A stretch of DNA of 64,000 nt, from positions 2,852,001 to 2,916,000 of the forward strand of contig NZ_CP040889.1 of the NCBI RefSeq assembly GCF_006171285.1. Reading direction: 5' to 3'. A program made the position numbers and the translations under genes. Positions 36,001 to 45,374 of this stretch are shown piece after piece. The DNA comes from Leclercia adecarboxylata (lineage in GTDB: Bacteria > Pseudomonadota > Gammaproteobacteria > Enterobacterales > Enterobacteriaceae). Numbering within the stretch: position 1 is the first letter of the stretch; the number at the start of each line of letters is the position of its first letter. Under the pieces are notes generated by a model that did not search any database, was not told the DNA's origin, and worked only from the letters and a program-made list of their open reading frames with translations.

Positions 36001-36070
36001 GCTCTGCTTACGTACTTTTTACCAGGTAAATTTATAGGATTGTAGCGTAAAAAAAGTGATTTTCGCAGTC

Positions 36071-36098
36071 TTGCGCAACAGGTATTAGTGCGTATGAT
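36071..36098 (+). promoter_or_regulatory. Candidate guaC promoter
   Basis: TTGCGC (36071-36076), a 16-base spacer and TATGAT (36093-36098), 65 bases upstream of the guaC start. Confidence 0.55.
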
Positions 36099-36162
36099 AG
36101 CGTCACTGGAGTTGTGTGTTACGTTTTTTCGACATTTACCCCAGTACCCCAGGAATCCGCAA

Positions 36163-37206
36163 ATGCGTATCGAAGAAGATCTGAAGTTAGGTTTCAAAGA
36201 CGTTCTTATCCGCCCTAAACGTTCTACTCTGAAAAGTCGCTCCGACGTTGAACTTGAACGTCAATTCACCTTTAAGCATTCCGGTCAGACCTGGTCTGGC
36301 GTACCTGTTATCGCCGCGAATATGGATACCGTCGGGACGTTTGCCATGGCAAAAGCGCTGGCCTCCTTCGACATTCTGACCGCTGTGCACAAGCATTACA
36401 GCGTTGAGGAGTGGAATGCATTTGCAGGTTCCGTATCTGAAAACGTGCTGAAACACGTGATGGTTTCCACCGGCACCTCTGATGCCGATTTCGAAAAAAC
36501 AAAACAGATTCTGATTGCGAATCCAAACCTAAACTTCGTCTGTATTGATGTGGCGAATGGTTACTCCGAGCACTTCGTTCAGTTCGTCAGCAAGGCGCGT
36601 CAGGCCTGGCCGACCAAAACCATTATTGCGGGTAACGTGGTTACCGGTGAAATGTGTGAAGAGCTGATCCTGTCCGGCGCAGACATCGTGAAAGTGGGCA
36701 TCGGCCCGGGCTCCGTCTGCACAACGCGTGTAAAAACTGGCGTTGGCTATCCGCAGCTGTCAGCAGTTATCGAGTGTGCTGATGCAGCCCACGGCCTGGG
36801 CGGCCAGATCATCAGCGACGGTGGATGCACCATGCCGGGCGACGTGGCGAAAGCCTTCGGCGGCGGCGCAGACTTCGTGATGCTGGGCGGTATGCTGGCG
36901 GGCCACGAAGAGAGCGGCGGCACCGTGGTTGACGAAAACGGTGAAAAATTCATGCTCTTCTACGGCATGAGCTCTGAATCTGCGATGAACCGCCACGTGG
37001 GTGGTGTTGCGCAGTATCGTGCCGCTGAAGGTAAAACCGTTAAGCTGCCTCTGCGCGGCCCGGTTGAGAATACGGCGCGTGACATCCTGGGCGGCCTGCG
37101 TTCCGCATGCACCTACGTGGGTGCATCCCGCCTGAAAGAACTGACCAAGCGCACGACCTTTATCCGCGTTCAGGAACAGGAAAACCGCGTCTTCAACAGT
37201 CTGTAA
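36163..37206 (+). CDS. guaC: GMP reductase
   Basis: A protein of 347 residues from the ATG at 36163 ([20 protein letters not shown]), the E. coli length. An in-frame start at 36088 would add 25 residues without homology; AGGA at 36150-36153 supports 36163. It reduces GMP to IMP with NADPH. It is an IMPDH-type TIM barrel with catalytic Cys in [15 protein letters not shown] (near 186) and the flap region near the C-terminus. Confidence 0.97.
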   Translation: MRIEEDLKLGFKDVLIRPKRSTLKSRSDVELERQFTFKHSGQTWSGVPVIAANMDTVGTFAMAKALASFDILTAVHKHYSVEEWNAFAGSVSENVLKHVMVSTGTSDADFEKTKQILIANPNLNFVCIDVANGYSEHFVQFVSKARQAWPTKTIIAGNVVTGEMCEELILSGADIVKVGIGPGSVCTTRVKTGVGYPQLSAVIECADAAHGLGGQIISDGGCTMPGDVAKAFGGGADFVMLGGMLAGHEESGGTVVDENGEKFMLFYGMSSESAMNRHVGGVAQYRAAEGKTVKLPLRGPVENTARDILGGLRSACTYVGASRLKELTKRTTFIRVQEQENRVFNSL

Positions 37207-37213
37207 TGCCTCT

Positions 37214-37236
37214 CGCTGGCGCGTCCCGCGCCAGCG
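37214..37236. terminator. Hairpin between convergent guaC and hofC
   Basis: Perfect 10-base arms CGCTGGCGCG (37214-37223) and CGCGCCAGCG (37227-37236) with a 3-base loop, between the two stop codons. T content after the stem is low, but the position suggests a shared terminator. Confidence 0.65.
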
Positions 37237-38442
37237 TTATCCCGCACTCATCGCATCCCCCAGATGGAAAATCGGCAGATACATCGCCACCACCAGCGTG
37301 CCGATAATCAGTCCCGTCACAATCAACAATAATGGCTCCAGCAGCGAGGCAAGATTGTCCGCCTGCTGAAAGGTCTGCTCATTGTGATGCTGCGCCAGAT
37401 TGCTCAGCATGGTGTCCAGCGCACCCGATGCCTCGCCTGTGCGTACCAGCTGAATGCAGAGTGGCGTAAAAATCGCGGCGTCGTGCAGGGCTGACCAGAT
37501 GGGCATACCCTGCATAATGCGATGCCGTATCGTCTGTAATTTCTCCCGCCAGAAGGGGCACTCCAGCGTCTCCTCCGTACTTTCCAGCCCCTGTATAAAA
37601 GCGATGCCCGCCTGTTGCGTGAGGGACAGAACGGTAAAGATCTGGCTAAGCTTTTGCCCCCGCACCAACTGGCCAATCACGGGGCTGGTCAGCAGCAGAC
37701 GCTGGGTGGCGTACTGCCATCGTCGTTTGCGCCGAAGAAACAGCAGGCCCGATATGATTGCCAGCAGGCTTAACAGCAGTACAGCGCCCTGCTCCTGGAG
37801 CGCATTTGCCAGCCCCATGACGGCCCGGGTCAGGGTAGGTAAGGGGGTGTTAAAGGTTTTGTAGATCGCAGCGAACTCCGGCAACACCAGCGTCACCATC
37901 GCCAGCACCACCGCGACCGCCAGACTGAGAATGATCACCGGATAGCGCAGCGCTTTCTTTACCTTTGCGCTGAGCTGCTGCTGGGTTTTTTGCTGGTGCG
38001 CCAGCTGACGGCAACATTCATCCAGCTTGCCGGTCAGCTCCCCGGTTTTAATCATCGAGATATAGAGCGGCGGGAAGACGTGCGGCCACTTTTTCAGGGC
38101 GTCAGAGAAGGCGCATCCGGCGCTGAGGTCATCGGCGATGCTTTGCAACAGCGCCTGCCATTGCCGGGCCGGATGCTGTTGCGCCAGAAGCGACAGCCCT
38201 GCCGACAGCGTTAAGCCCGCCTGCAGCAGCGTCGCCAGCTGGTGGATAACATCGTAGCGATGCTGCGCCTGCCAGCGACTCTGCTGCGCGCATCGTCTGA
38301 GCTCAAGGGGGACAAGCTCTTTGCCCTGCAGGACTGTCCATGCCGTTTGTTTGTCGGGCGCCCAAAGCGCGCCCGCCTGGCGTTCCCCTTGTGGGCTGAG
38401 TGCTCGCCAGCGCCAGAGCTGATTACCTGCCATCCGGGGCAC
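37237..38442 (-). CDS. hofC: HofC, type II secretion/type IV pilus inner-membrane protein (PilC/GspF-like)
   Basis: A protein of 401 residues (E. coli HofC 400). Two T2SF domains (about residues 65-190 and 265-390) and three membrane helices mark a GspF/PilC platform protein. In the pilus machine it works with the HofB ATPase. Here it is the last gene of ppdD-hofB-hofC, overlapping hofB by 20 bases. In E. coli K-12 the locus is normally silent. Confidence 0.93.
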   Translation of the reverse strand: MPRMAGNQLWRWRALSPQGERQAGALWAPDKQTAWTVLQGKELVPLELRRCAQQSRWQAQHRYDVIHQLATLLQAGLTLSAGLSLLAQQHPARQWQALLQSIADDLSAGCAFSDALKKWPHVFPPLYISMIKTGELTGKLDECCRQLAHQQKTQQQLSAKVKKALRYPVIILSLAVAVVLAMVTLVLPEFAAIYKTFNTPLPTLTRAVMGLANALQEQGAVLLLSLLAIISGLLFLRRKRRWQYATQRLLLTSPVIGQLVRGQKLSQIFTVLSLTQQAGIAFIQGLESTEETLECPFWREKLQTIRHRIMQGMPIWSALHDAAIFTPLCIQLVRTGEASGALDTMLSNLAQHHNEQTFQQADNLASLLEPLLLIVTGLIIGTLVVAMYLPIFHLGDAMSAG

Positions 38443-39808
38443 CCAGCATCTGCACCACCTCTTCGAGGGTGGTGTGGCCCTGTTCTACCGCCATGCAGCC
38501 ATGTTCAAACAGCGTGACCATGCCCGTCTGTCGGGCCAGTTTTTCGATCTCTTCCACCGCAGCTCCGCTGGCAATGGCCGAGCGCAGTTCGCGGGTAATA
38601 ACCATTACCTCGAAGATGGCCACACGGCCATAAAAACCGTGATAGCAGCGGTCGCAACCCACCGGCAGCCAGTGCGGCAGAGGGCGAGGCCACAGCGCCT
38701 GCGGTAGCGGCGTATCCCTTAGGGCCTCCTGACGACAGTGCGGACACAGCCGACGGACCAGCCGCTGGGCAATCACCAGAGACAACGCCGAGGAGATCAT
38801 CCAGCGCGCCACCCCCATCTGCTGCAGACGTACCAGCGTTTCGGCGGTGGAGTTGGTATGCAGCGTCGACAGCACCAGATGGCCGGTCTGTGCGGCGTTG
38901 ATGGCGATCTCCGCCGTTTCGCCATCGCGTATTTCGCCCACCATGATGATGTCCGGATCCTGACGTAACAGCGCGCGCAGTACGCTCTGGAAGGTTAACC
39001 CCGCCCGGGGGTTAATGGGGGTCTGGTTTAGCCCATCAAGCGGGATTTCGACAGGATCTTCGACGCTGCAGATGTTCACTGCAGGCGTGTTGCGGGCCTG
39101 CAACGCGCTGTACAGGGTGACGGTTTTGCCGCTTCCGGTGGGCCCGGTCACCAGAATCAGCCCCTGGGATTTATGCAGCGCTCCGGCGAATAATCGCTGC
39201 TGGGTTGTGCTCATGCCCAGCTGATCGAGCAAAAGTGCCTGTTGCTCCTGCTGCAGAAGCCGCAGGACGATTTTTTCTCCGCTGCGACAGGGGAGCGTGG
39301 CAATACGAAACGAGACGGGAGCCCCTGAAAGTTCAACCGTAAATTGCCCATCCTGGGGTAAGCGCCGCTCGGCGATATCCAGGTTGCCCAGCACCTTCAG
39401 CCTGGCGATAAGCGTTGTGCCCAGCTCGGATGAGAGGGGCTGTTGCGGGTACAGCACGCCATCGATGCGCAAGCGGATCTGCCAGCTCTCGTCGGCGGGC
39501 TCGATATGAATATCCGAGGCCCGCTGACTCATCGCCTGCATCAGGGTGCGGTTCAGGATCTCAATGGCGGAACTCGTGGCGCTGGCGACGGCGGGCAGAT
39601 GCGATTCTGACGCGGTTTGCCGGTGCTTCTCCATTCTCTCGCTGGTCCAGCATTCGATATCGATCCTTTTCTGTGTGGCGAAACGTAGCGCCTCCAGTAG
39701 CTCAGACGGCGGGTTACCGACAACCGCGATAGTGATTTTGTCCGGATCGCGATTCAGCAGCTGGGCGTTATGACGCTGACACAGGGCCATTAACCGATCA
39801 GGATTCAT
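38423..39808 (-). CDS. hofB: HofB, type IV pilus assembly ATPase (GspE/PilB-like)
   Basis: A protein of 461 residues from the ATG at 39808 (MNPDRLMALCQRH), which matches the E. coli HofB start; a longer frame from 39850 overlaps ppdD further and lacks homology. Walker A GPTGSGKTVT (near 235-244), Asp box, Walker B-type GEIRDGETAEIA and a four-Cys zinc motif (CPHC ... CDRC, near 395-430) are seen. It powers pilin polymerisation. It overlaps ppdD by 11 bases. Confidence 0.94.
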   Translation of the reverse strand: MNPDRLMALCQRHNAQLLNRDPDKITIAVVGNPPSELLEALRFATQKRIDIECWTSERMEKHRQTASESHLPAVASATSSAIEILNRTLMQAMSQRASDIHIEPADESWQIRLRIDGVLYPQQPLSSELGTTLIARLKVLGNLDIAERRLPQDGQFTVELSGAPVSFRIATLPCRSGEKIVLRLLQQEQQALLLDQLGMSTTQQRLFAGALHKSQGLILVTGPTGSGKTVTLYSALQARNTPAVNICSVEDPVEIPLDGLNQTPINPRAGLTFQSVLRALLRQDPDIIMVGEIRDGETAEIAINAAQTGHLVLSTLHTNSTAETLVRLQQMGVARWMISSALSLVIAQRLVRRLCPHCRQEALRDTPLPQALWPRPLPHWLPVGCDRCYHGFYGRVAIFEVMVITRELRSAIASGAAVEEIEKLARQTGMVTLFEHGCMAVEQGHTTLEEVVQMLGAPDGR

Positions 39809-40256
39809 TGCCTTTCTCCTCACCGGCCGTAAAGCGGAACACCTCTTCACAGGCCTGCTTCAGGGCACCGTCTGCGGCAATGGTACAGACGCGCTTCCAG
39901 CCGGTGATGCCATTGCCGTTATCCCACTGCGGCGTCATGACCACCTCCAGACCGTTCAGGCTCTCCTGTCCCGTCAGGGTGATGGCAACTTTGGCGATGC
40001 TCATGCCTGAGACATAGCGGGATGTCGCGGGGGAGGGGACACCGTTCACGCCCGCATCGCAGCTATCTGTCCCGCCATGATCGAGCGCGCAGAGTTCGAC
40101 GGCGGTACGGTAGGGCAGGAAGGTTTGCAGCATATCGGTGAGGGCGGCTTTTCGCAGGTAGTTCTGATAGGCCGGAATGCCGATGGCACTCAGAATGGCG
40201 ACGATGCCGATGACAACCATTAATTCGATGAGGGTAAATCCTTTTTGTCTTTCCAT
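39798..40256 (-). CDS. ppdD: Prepilin PpdD (type IV major pilin-like)
   Basis: A protein of 152 residues (E. coli 146) from the ATG at 40256. It begins with a class III prepilin leader, MERQKG cut before FTLIELMVVIGIVAIL, and has Glu at mature position 5. Four cysteines in the globular domain (in VELCAL, TDSCD, KRVCT, KQACEE) could form two disulfides. Processing would need a prepilin peptidase encoded elsewhere. An upstream extension of 21 residues was rejected because it would precede the leader. Confidence 0.94.
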   Translation of the reverse strand: MERQKGFTLIELMVVIGIVAILSAIGIPAYQNYLRKAALTDMLQTFLPYRTAVELCALDHGGTDSCDAGVNGVPSPATSRYVSGMSIAKVAITLTGQESLNGLEVVMTPQWDNGNGITGWKRVCTIAADGALKQACEEVFRFTAGEEKGNES

Positions 40257-40406
40257 GATTCGCTCCTTGTTTAGACTGGCACTACTGTGGCAGGCAGACA
40301 AACCGGGGGCGAGCGGCAAAAAGCGTTTCGTGAAGCGGGATTCAGAGGGATGTGCTGGCGTTTCAGTGAGGTGCAGCGGGCTTGCGAGAGAGGTCGTAAA
40401 TCTGGC

Positions 40407-40432
40407 AAGCCCGGCCGGTGCAGACCGGGCTT
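40407..40432. terminator. Hairpin downstream of nadC
   Basis: Arms AAGCCCGG (40407-40414) and CCGGGCTT (40425-40432) with a 10-base loop, just past the nadC stop on the minus strand. On the minus strand no T-run follows, so the terminator role is moderate. The rest of 40257-40440 is the ppdD upstream region. Confidence 0.55.
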
Positions 40433-40440
40433 TATGTCAC

Positions 40441-41394
<954 letters not shown>

Positions 41395-41421
41395 TCAGCA
41401 CCATATATAAGGAGATCCTGC

Positions 41422-41985
41422 ATGCACTCAGAACATGGCTGGCTGGCAGATGCACGGCGCGTTCCTTCGCCACACCACGATTGCCGCCCGGAAGATGAAA
41501 TTCCGTCGCTGCTGGTTGTGCATAACATCAGCCTGCCGCCCGGCGAGTTTGGCGGCCCGTGGATTGACGCATTATTCACCGGGACAATCGATCCTGATGC
41601 TCACCCCTTCTTCGCGGAAATCGCCCACCTGCGCGTTTCTGCCCATTGTCTGATTCGTCGTGACGGCGAGATCGTCCAGTATGTTCCTTTCGATAAACGA
41701 GCCTGGCATGCGGGCGTGTCTCAGTATCAGGGGCGTGAACGCTGCAATGACTTTTCTATCGGCATTGAGCTTGAAGGGACAGATACGCTGCCCTACACCG
41801 ACGCGCAATATGAGCAGCTGGCCGCGGTAACGCGCACGCTGATTTCGCTCTATCCGGCTATCGCCCGCAACCTGACCGGGCATAGCGATATTGCGCCGCA
41901 GCGCAAGACCGATCCCGGCCCGGCGTTTGACTGGGAAAGATTTAAAACCTTGCTTACCGCCCTGTCAGAAAAGGAGATGACATGA
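41422..41985 (+). CDS. ampD: N-acetylmuramoyl-L-alanine amidase AmpD (anhydromuropeptide-specific)
   Basis: A protein of 187 residues from the ATG at 41422, with AAGGAG eight bases upstream. It is a zinc amidase of the Amidase_2 family. Ligands His34, His154 and Asp164 and the catalytic Glu116 and Lys162 fall at the numbering known for Citrobacter AmpD. In the cytoplasm it cleaves 1,6-anhydroMurNAc-peptides; loss of AmpD raises AmpC beta-lactamase in species with inducible ampC-ampR. The KEMT C-terminus resembles Enterobacter rather than E. coli. It overlaps ampE by ATGA. Confidence 0.97.
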   Translation: MHSEHGWLADARRVPSPHHDCRPEDEIPSLLVVHNISLPPGEFGGPWIDALFTGTIDPDAHPFFAEIAHLRVSAHCLIRRDGEIVQYVPFDKRAWHAGVSQYQGRERCNDFSIGIELEGTDTLPYTDAQYEQLAAVTRTLISLYPAIARNLTGHSDIAPQRKTDPGPAFDWERFKTLLTALSEKEMT

Positions 41986-42836
41986 CGTTATTTACCATGC
42001 TGCTGGTGATGATTGCTGAGCGTTTATTTAAGCTGGGCGAACACTGGCATCTGGATCATCGGATGGAAGTGCTGTTTCGTCGCATCCGCCACTTTTCCAT
42101 GATCCGCACGATGCTGATGACGGCGGGCGTGATGGTGGTGGTGTTCCTGCTGCTGCGCTCGCTGTATGGCCTGTTCTTCAACGTGCCGCTGCTGGTGGTG
42201 TGGATCCTGCTCGGCGTGCTCTGTATTGGCGCAGGGAAGGTGCGTCTGCATTATCATGCCTATCTGAAGGCCGCCACCAACAATGATGCTCATGCCCGTG
42301 GGGCAATGGCTAGCGAGCTAACGCTTATTCACGGTATCCCGCCGGAGTGCGATGAACGCGAATTTTTACGCGAACTACAGAACGCGCTGCTGTGGATTAA
42401 CTTCCGCTATTATCTGGCGCCGTTGTTCTGGTTTGTGGTGGGGGGCGCATGGGGCCCGGTTCTGCTGATGGGCTATGCGTTCTTACGTGCCTGGCAGAGC
42501 TGGCTGGCACGCTATCTGACCCCGCACGAGCGTTTACAGTCCGGTATCGACGCGATCCTGCACGTGGTGGACTGGTTGCCGGTACGGCTGTTCGGCGTGG
42601 TGTATGCCCTGATTGGCCACGGCGAGAAAGCCCTGCCGGCGTGGTTCGCTTCGCTGGGGGATCGCCATACCTCACAGTATCTGGTGTTAACGCGTCTGGC
42701 GCAGTTCTCTCTGGCGCGTGAGCCGCATACGGATAAGATCGAAACGCCAAAAGCGGCCGTTTCGATGGCCAAGAAAACCTCTTTTGTGGTGGTGGTGATT
42801 GTGGCGCTGCTGACCATTTACGGCACGCTGATCTAA
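41982..42836 (+). CDS. ampE: AmpE inner-membrane protein
   Basis: A protein of 284 residues, the E. coli length, with several membrane helices (near 40-60, 65-85, 140-165 and the extreme C-terminus). It is encoded with ampD in a two-gene operon and overlaps it by four bases. AmpE has been linked to beta-lactamase regulation, but its biochemical role is not settled. Its likely terminator lies inside the 3' end of the convergent downstream gene. Confidence 0.95.
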   Translation: MTLFTMLLVMIAERLFKLGEHWHLDHRMEVLFRRIRHFSMIRTMLMTAGVMVVVFLLLRSLYGLFFNVPLLVVWILLGVLCIGAGKVRLHYHAYLKAATNNDAHARGAMASELTLIHGIPPECDEREFLRELQNALLWINFRYYLAPLFWFVVGGAWGPVLLMGYAFLRAWQSWLARYLTPHERLQSGIDAILHVVDWLPVRLFGVVYALIGHGEKALPAWFASLGDRHTSQYLVLTRLAQFSLAREPHTDKIETPKAAVSMAKKTSFVVVVIVALLTIYGTLI

Positions 42837-42854
42837 ACCAGCGTGCCGCAGGCC

Positions 42855-43805
42855 TTACACTGTATCAGCTGACGGGATGCCGAAATCGGGCATCCCGTTT
42901 TCTTTCCAGACAACGGTTTTCAGGCGGGTGTGGCGGTTCGGATCGTACAGCGGATCGCCCTCGATCTCGGTGTAGTTGCGCGCATGGTAAACCAGTACGT
43001 CTTCACCGTCCGGCGTTTGGGTAAAGCTGTTGTGCCCCGGCCCGTACTGGCGGTTCTCGTAGCTGGTGGTGAATACCGGCTGCGGGGATTTATGCCAGTT
43101 CGCCGGGTTGCGTGGGTCGGCATTGAGGTCGATCCACAGCAGTCCCATGCAGTAGTTTTCATCGGTGGCGCTGGCGGAGTAGCTGATAAACAAGCGGTCA
43201 CCGTGGAACAGAACCGCCGGGCCTTCATTGACCCAGAATCCGCGGCACTCCCAGTCATATTCCGGTTTGCTGAGCATCACCGGTTCGCCTTTGAGCGTCC
43301 ATGGATTTTCCATTTCGCACAGATAAAGGTTCGAGTTACCGGCGATGTCCGGGGCTTTTTGTGCCCAGAGATACCAGCGTTTGCCCTGGTGAACAAAGGT
43401 GGTCGCATCCAGCGCAAAGGTGTCGAACGGGGTGGTGATTTGCCCTTTCTCTACCCAGGTACCGGTGAGCGGATCGTTGTCGCTACATTCCAGGGCAAAC
43501 ATCCGGTGCTGGAACATACCGAGCTTGTCCAGCGCCTGGGTATGGGTGGCGGCAAAGTAGATGTACCATTTGCCGTCGATACAGTGCAGTTCCGGCGCCC
43601 AGATAAGCTCACTCATCGGGCCGGTCTCAGGCTTGCGCCAGACCACGACCTGCTCCGCGCTGCGCAGTCCGTCCAGCGAGTCGGCGCGGCGGATTTCCAG
43701 CCGGTCGTACTCCGGGACCGAGGCAATAAAGTAGTACTCTCCTTCATGGCGAAGAATGTACGGATCGGCGCGTTGTTCAATAAATGGGTTTGGCCAGGTT
43801 TGCAT
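42855..43805 (-). CDS. GH43 family glycoside hydrolase (arabinosidase/xylosidase type)
   Basis: A protein of 316 residues, one five-bladed beta-propeller domain and no signal peptide, so it is probably cytoplasmic. Likely catalytic residues are Asp14 (RADP, general base), Asp133 (ALDATTF, pKa modulator) and Glu194 (NEGP, general acid); GPGHNSF (256-261) is a conserved loop. The N-terminal NPFIEQRADP resembles the GH43 group that holds exo-arabinosidases, so alpha-L-arabinofuranosidase activity is more likely than xylosidase, but this is not proven. It follows the symporter gene by 10 bases on the same strand, so imported arabinosides or oligosaccharides are its probable substrates. E. coli K-12 lacks it here. 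Confidence 0.85.
   Translation of the reverse strand: MQTWPNPFIEQRADPYILRHEGEYYFIASVPEYDRLEIRRADSLDGLRSAEQVVVWRKPETGPMSELIWAPELHCIDGKWYIYFAATHTQALDKLGMFQHRMFALECSDNDPLTGTWVEKGQITTPFDTFALDATTFVHQGKRWYLWAQKAPDIAGNSNLYLCEMENPWTLKGEPVMLSKPEYDWECRGFWVNEGPAVLFHGDRLFISYSASATDENYCMGLLWIDLNADPRNPANWHKSPQPVFTTSYENRQYGPGHNSFTQTPDGEDVLVYHARNYTEIEGDPLYDPNRHTRLKTVVWKENGMPDFGIPSADTV
42872..42902 (+). terminator. ampE terminator embedded in the GH43 coding region
   Basis: Arms ACGGGATGCC (42872-42881) and GGCATCCCGT (42889-42898) with a 7-base loop, then T-rich sequence (TTTTCTTT). The arms encode the C-terminal residues of the convergent GH43 protein on the minus strand. Confidence 0.7.
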
Positions 43806-43815
43806 TTGGCTCTCC

Positions 43816-45213
43816 TTATTTAGTCTCAGCGGCTTTGAGTTCCTGATAGTCGTTCAGCTCGCGATAGTTGTTCCGGCGTTTCTCCAGATCTTGCTGAATC
43901 TGCTTCATGGTTTCGCGGTCCACCTTCAGCAGACGCACCACGCCTGCGGTAATGAGATACCCGACGCCAGGGATCACGGTGAAGAGCAGGACGATGCCGT
44001 TGATGGCGTCAGCGCTTTGCGCTTTTGCACCCGCATCATAACCGTACCAGGAGAGCAGGAAGCCCACCATGGCACCGGCAATCGCCAGCCCGAGCTTGAG
44101 GAAGAAGATGTTGCCGGAGAAGCTGATCCCGGTGATACGTTTACCGGTTTTCCATTCGCCGTAGTCATCCACGTCGGCCATCAGGGACCAGTGCAGCGGA
44201 GACGGGATCTGGTGCAGGATGTTCAGCAGGAAGTAGAGCACCACGATGGTTACGGTGGCTTTCGGATCGAAGAAATAGAAGGCGGTTGAGAAGATCGCCA
44301 GCACGATGTTGGTCCAGAAGAAGACCTTCAGCTTACACCAGCGGTCGGTCAGCACTTTTGCCAGCACGCTGCCCAGCATCATCCCTACCACGCCCAGGCT
44401 GATAAACAGGGTCGCGAAGTGGGTGCTCTGGCCCATTACCCAGGTGACGTAGTACATGGTGGCCGCCATGCGGATGAAGCCCGGGCAGACGTTGCAGAGG
44501 GTCAGCAGCAAAATGCGCACCCACTGGTCGTTCTTCCACACGTCCTTGAGATCGTTTTTCAGTTCGTCATTGGTTTGCACCGCCGGTTGCACACGCTCGC
44601 GCACGGTAGAGAAGCTGAACAGGAACATGCAGGTGCCAATCAGCGCCAGCACGGTCATCGCCATCTGGTAGCCCTTGGCCTTGTCCTCACCGCCGAACCA
44701 GTCGGCCATCGGCAGCAGGGTCAGGGACAGCAGCAGGGTGGCAATACCCACCAGCACAAAGCGGTAGGACTGACAGGCAACACGCTCTTTCGGATCGTTG
44801 GTGATAACCCCGCCCAGCGAGCAGTACGGAATATTAATCGCCGTATAGGTCAGAGAAAGCAGGAAATAGGTGACAAAGGCATAGATAACTTTGCTGTTGT
44901 AGGTCCAGTCCGGGGTGGTGAACATCAGGATACTGAACAGCGCATAAGGGAAAGCGATCCACAGCAGCCATGGACGAAATCGCCCATACTTACTGCGGGT
45001 ACGGTCGGCGATAGCGCCCATGATCGGGTCGGTAACGGCATCAATGACGCGCACCGAGAGCAGCAGGACGCCCACCAGCGCAGGGGCCAGGCCGAAAATG
45101 TCCGTATAAAAATAGTTCACAAACAACATGATGGCGCCAAAGATGATGTTGCACCCGGCATCACCCATCCCATAGCCGATCTTTTCTTTCACTGATAGTT
45201 TATTGTTATCCAT
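43816..45213 (-). CDS. GPH-family sugar:cation symporter (MelB/XynT-like)
   Basis: A protein of 465 residues from the ATG at 45213 (MDNNKLSVKEKIGYGMGDAG); GGAGAAACG is the ribosome site, and a 45-residue upstream extension lacks homology. It has about 12 membrane helices. KEKIGYGMGDAGCN at the N-terminus and DPIMGAIADRTRSKYGRFRPW (split across TM2-TM3) are hallmarks of glycoside-pentoside-hexuronide transporters such as MelB, YagG and YicJ. Substrate cannot be read directly; pairing with the GH43 gene suggests arabinosides or xylosides. No local regulator gene is present. Confidence 0.88.
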   Translation of the reverse strand: MDNNKLSVKEKIGYGMGDAGCNIIFGAIMLFVNYFYTDIFGLAPALVGVLLLSVRVIDAVTDPIMGAIADRTRSKYGRFRPWLLWIAFPYALFSILMFTTPDWTYNSKVIYAFVTYFLLSLTYTAINIPYCSLGGVITNDPKERVACQSYRFVLVGIATLLLSLTLLPMADWFGGEDKAKGYQMAMTVLALIGTCMFLFSFSTVRERVQPAVQTNDELKNDLKDVWKNDQWVRILLLTLCNVCPGFIRMAATMYYVTWVMGQSTHFATLFISLGVVGMMLGSVLAKVLTDRWCKLKVFFWTNIVLAIFSTAFYFFDPKATVTIVVLYFLLNILHQIPSPLHWSLMADVDDYGEWKTGKRITGISFSGNIFFLKLGLAIAGAMVGFLLSWYGYDAGAKAQSADAINGIVLLFTVIPGVGYLITAGVVRLLKVDRETMKQIQQDLEKRRNNYRELNDYQELKAAETK

Positions 45214-45338
45214 CGACGTTTCTCCGAGTAACGGTATGGAGAGAATTATTCGCTGGCAAAGCAAAATATGCGTTGCAGTATAACGTCGGTGATATGGATA
45301 AAATTGCTGTAGGCGGGAAAGTGTGAGGAAGGTAACAA

Positions 45339-45367
45339 CCCTCTGCACCCGGTAAAGGTGCAGAGGG
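45339..45367 (-). terminator. aroP terminator
   Basis: Perfect 11-base arms CCCTCTGCACC (45339-45349) and GGTGCAGAGGG (45357-45367) with a 7-base loop lie just past the aroP stop (minus strand). Only GTTGTT follows, so U-content is moderate. The remaining 45214-45338 should hold the symporter promoter; a possible -10 TATACT reads on the minus strand at 45283-45278. Confidence 0.75.
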
Positions 45368-45374
45368 GAGGGGA

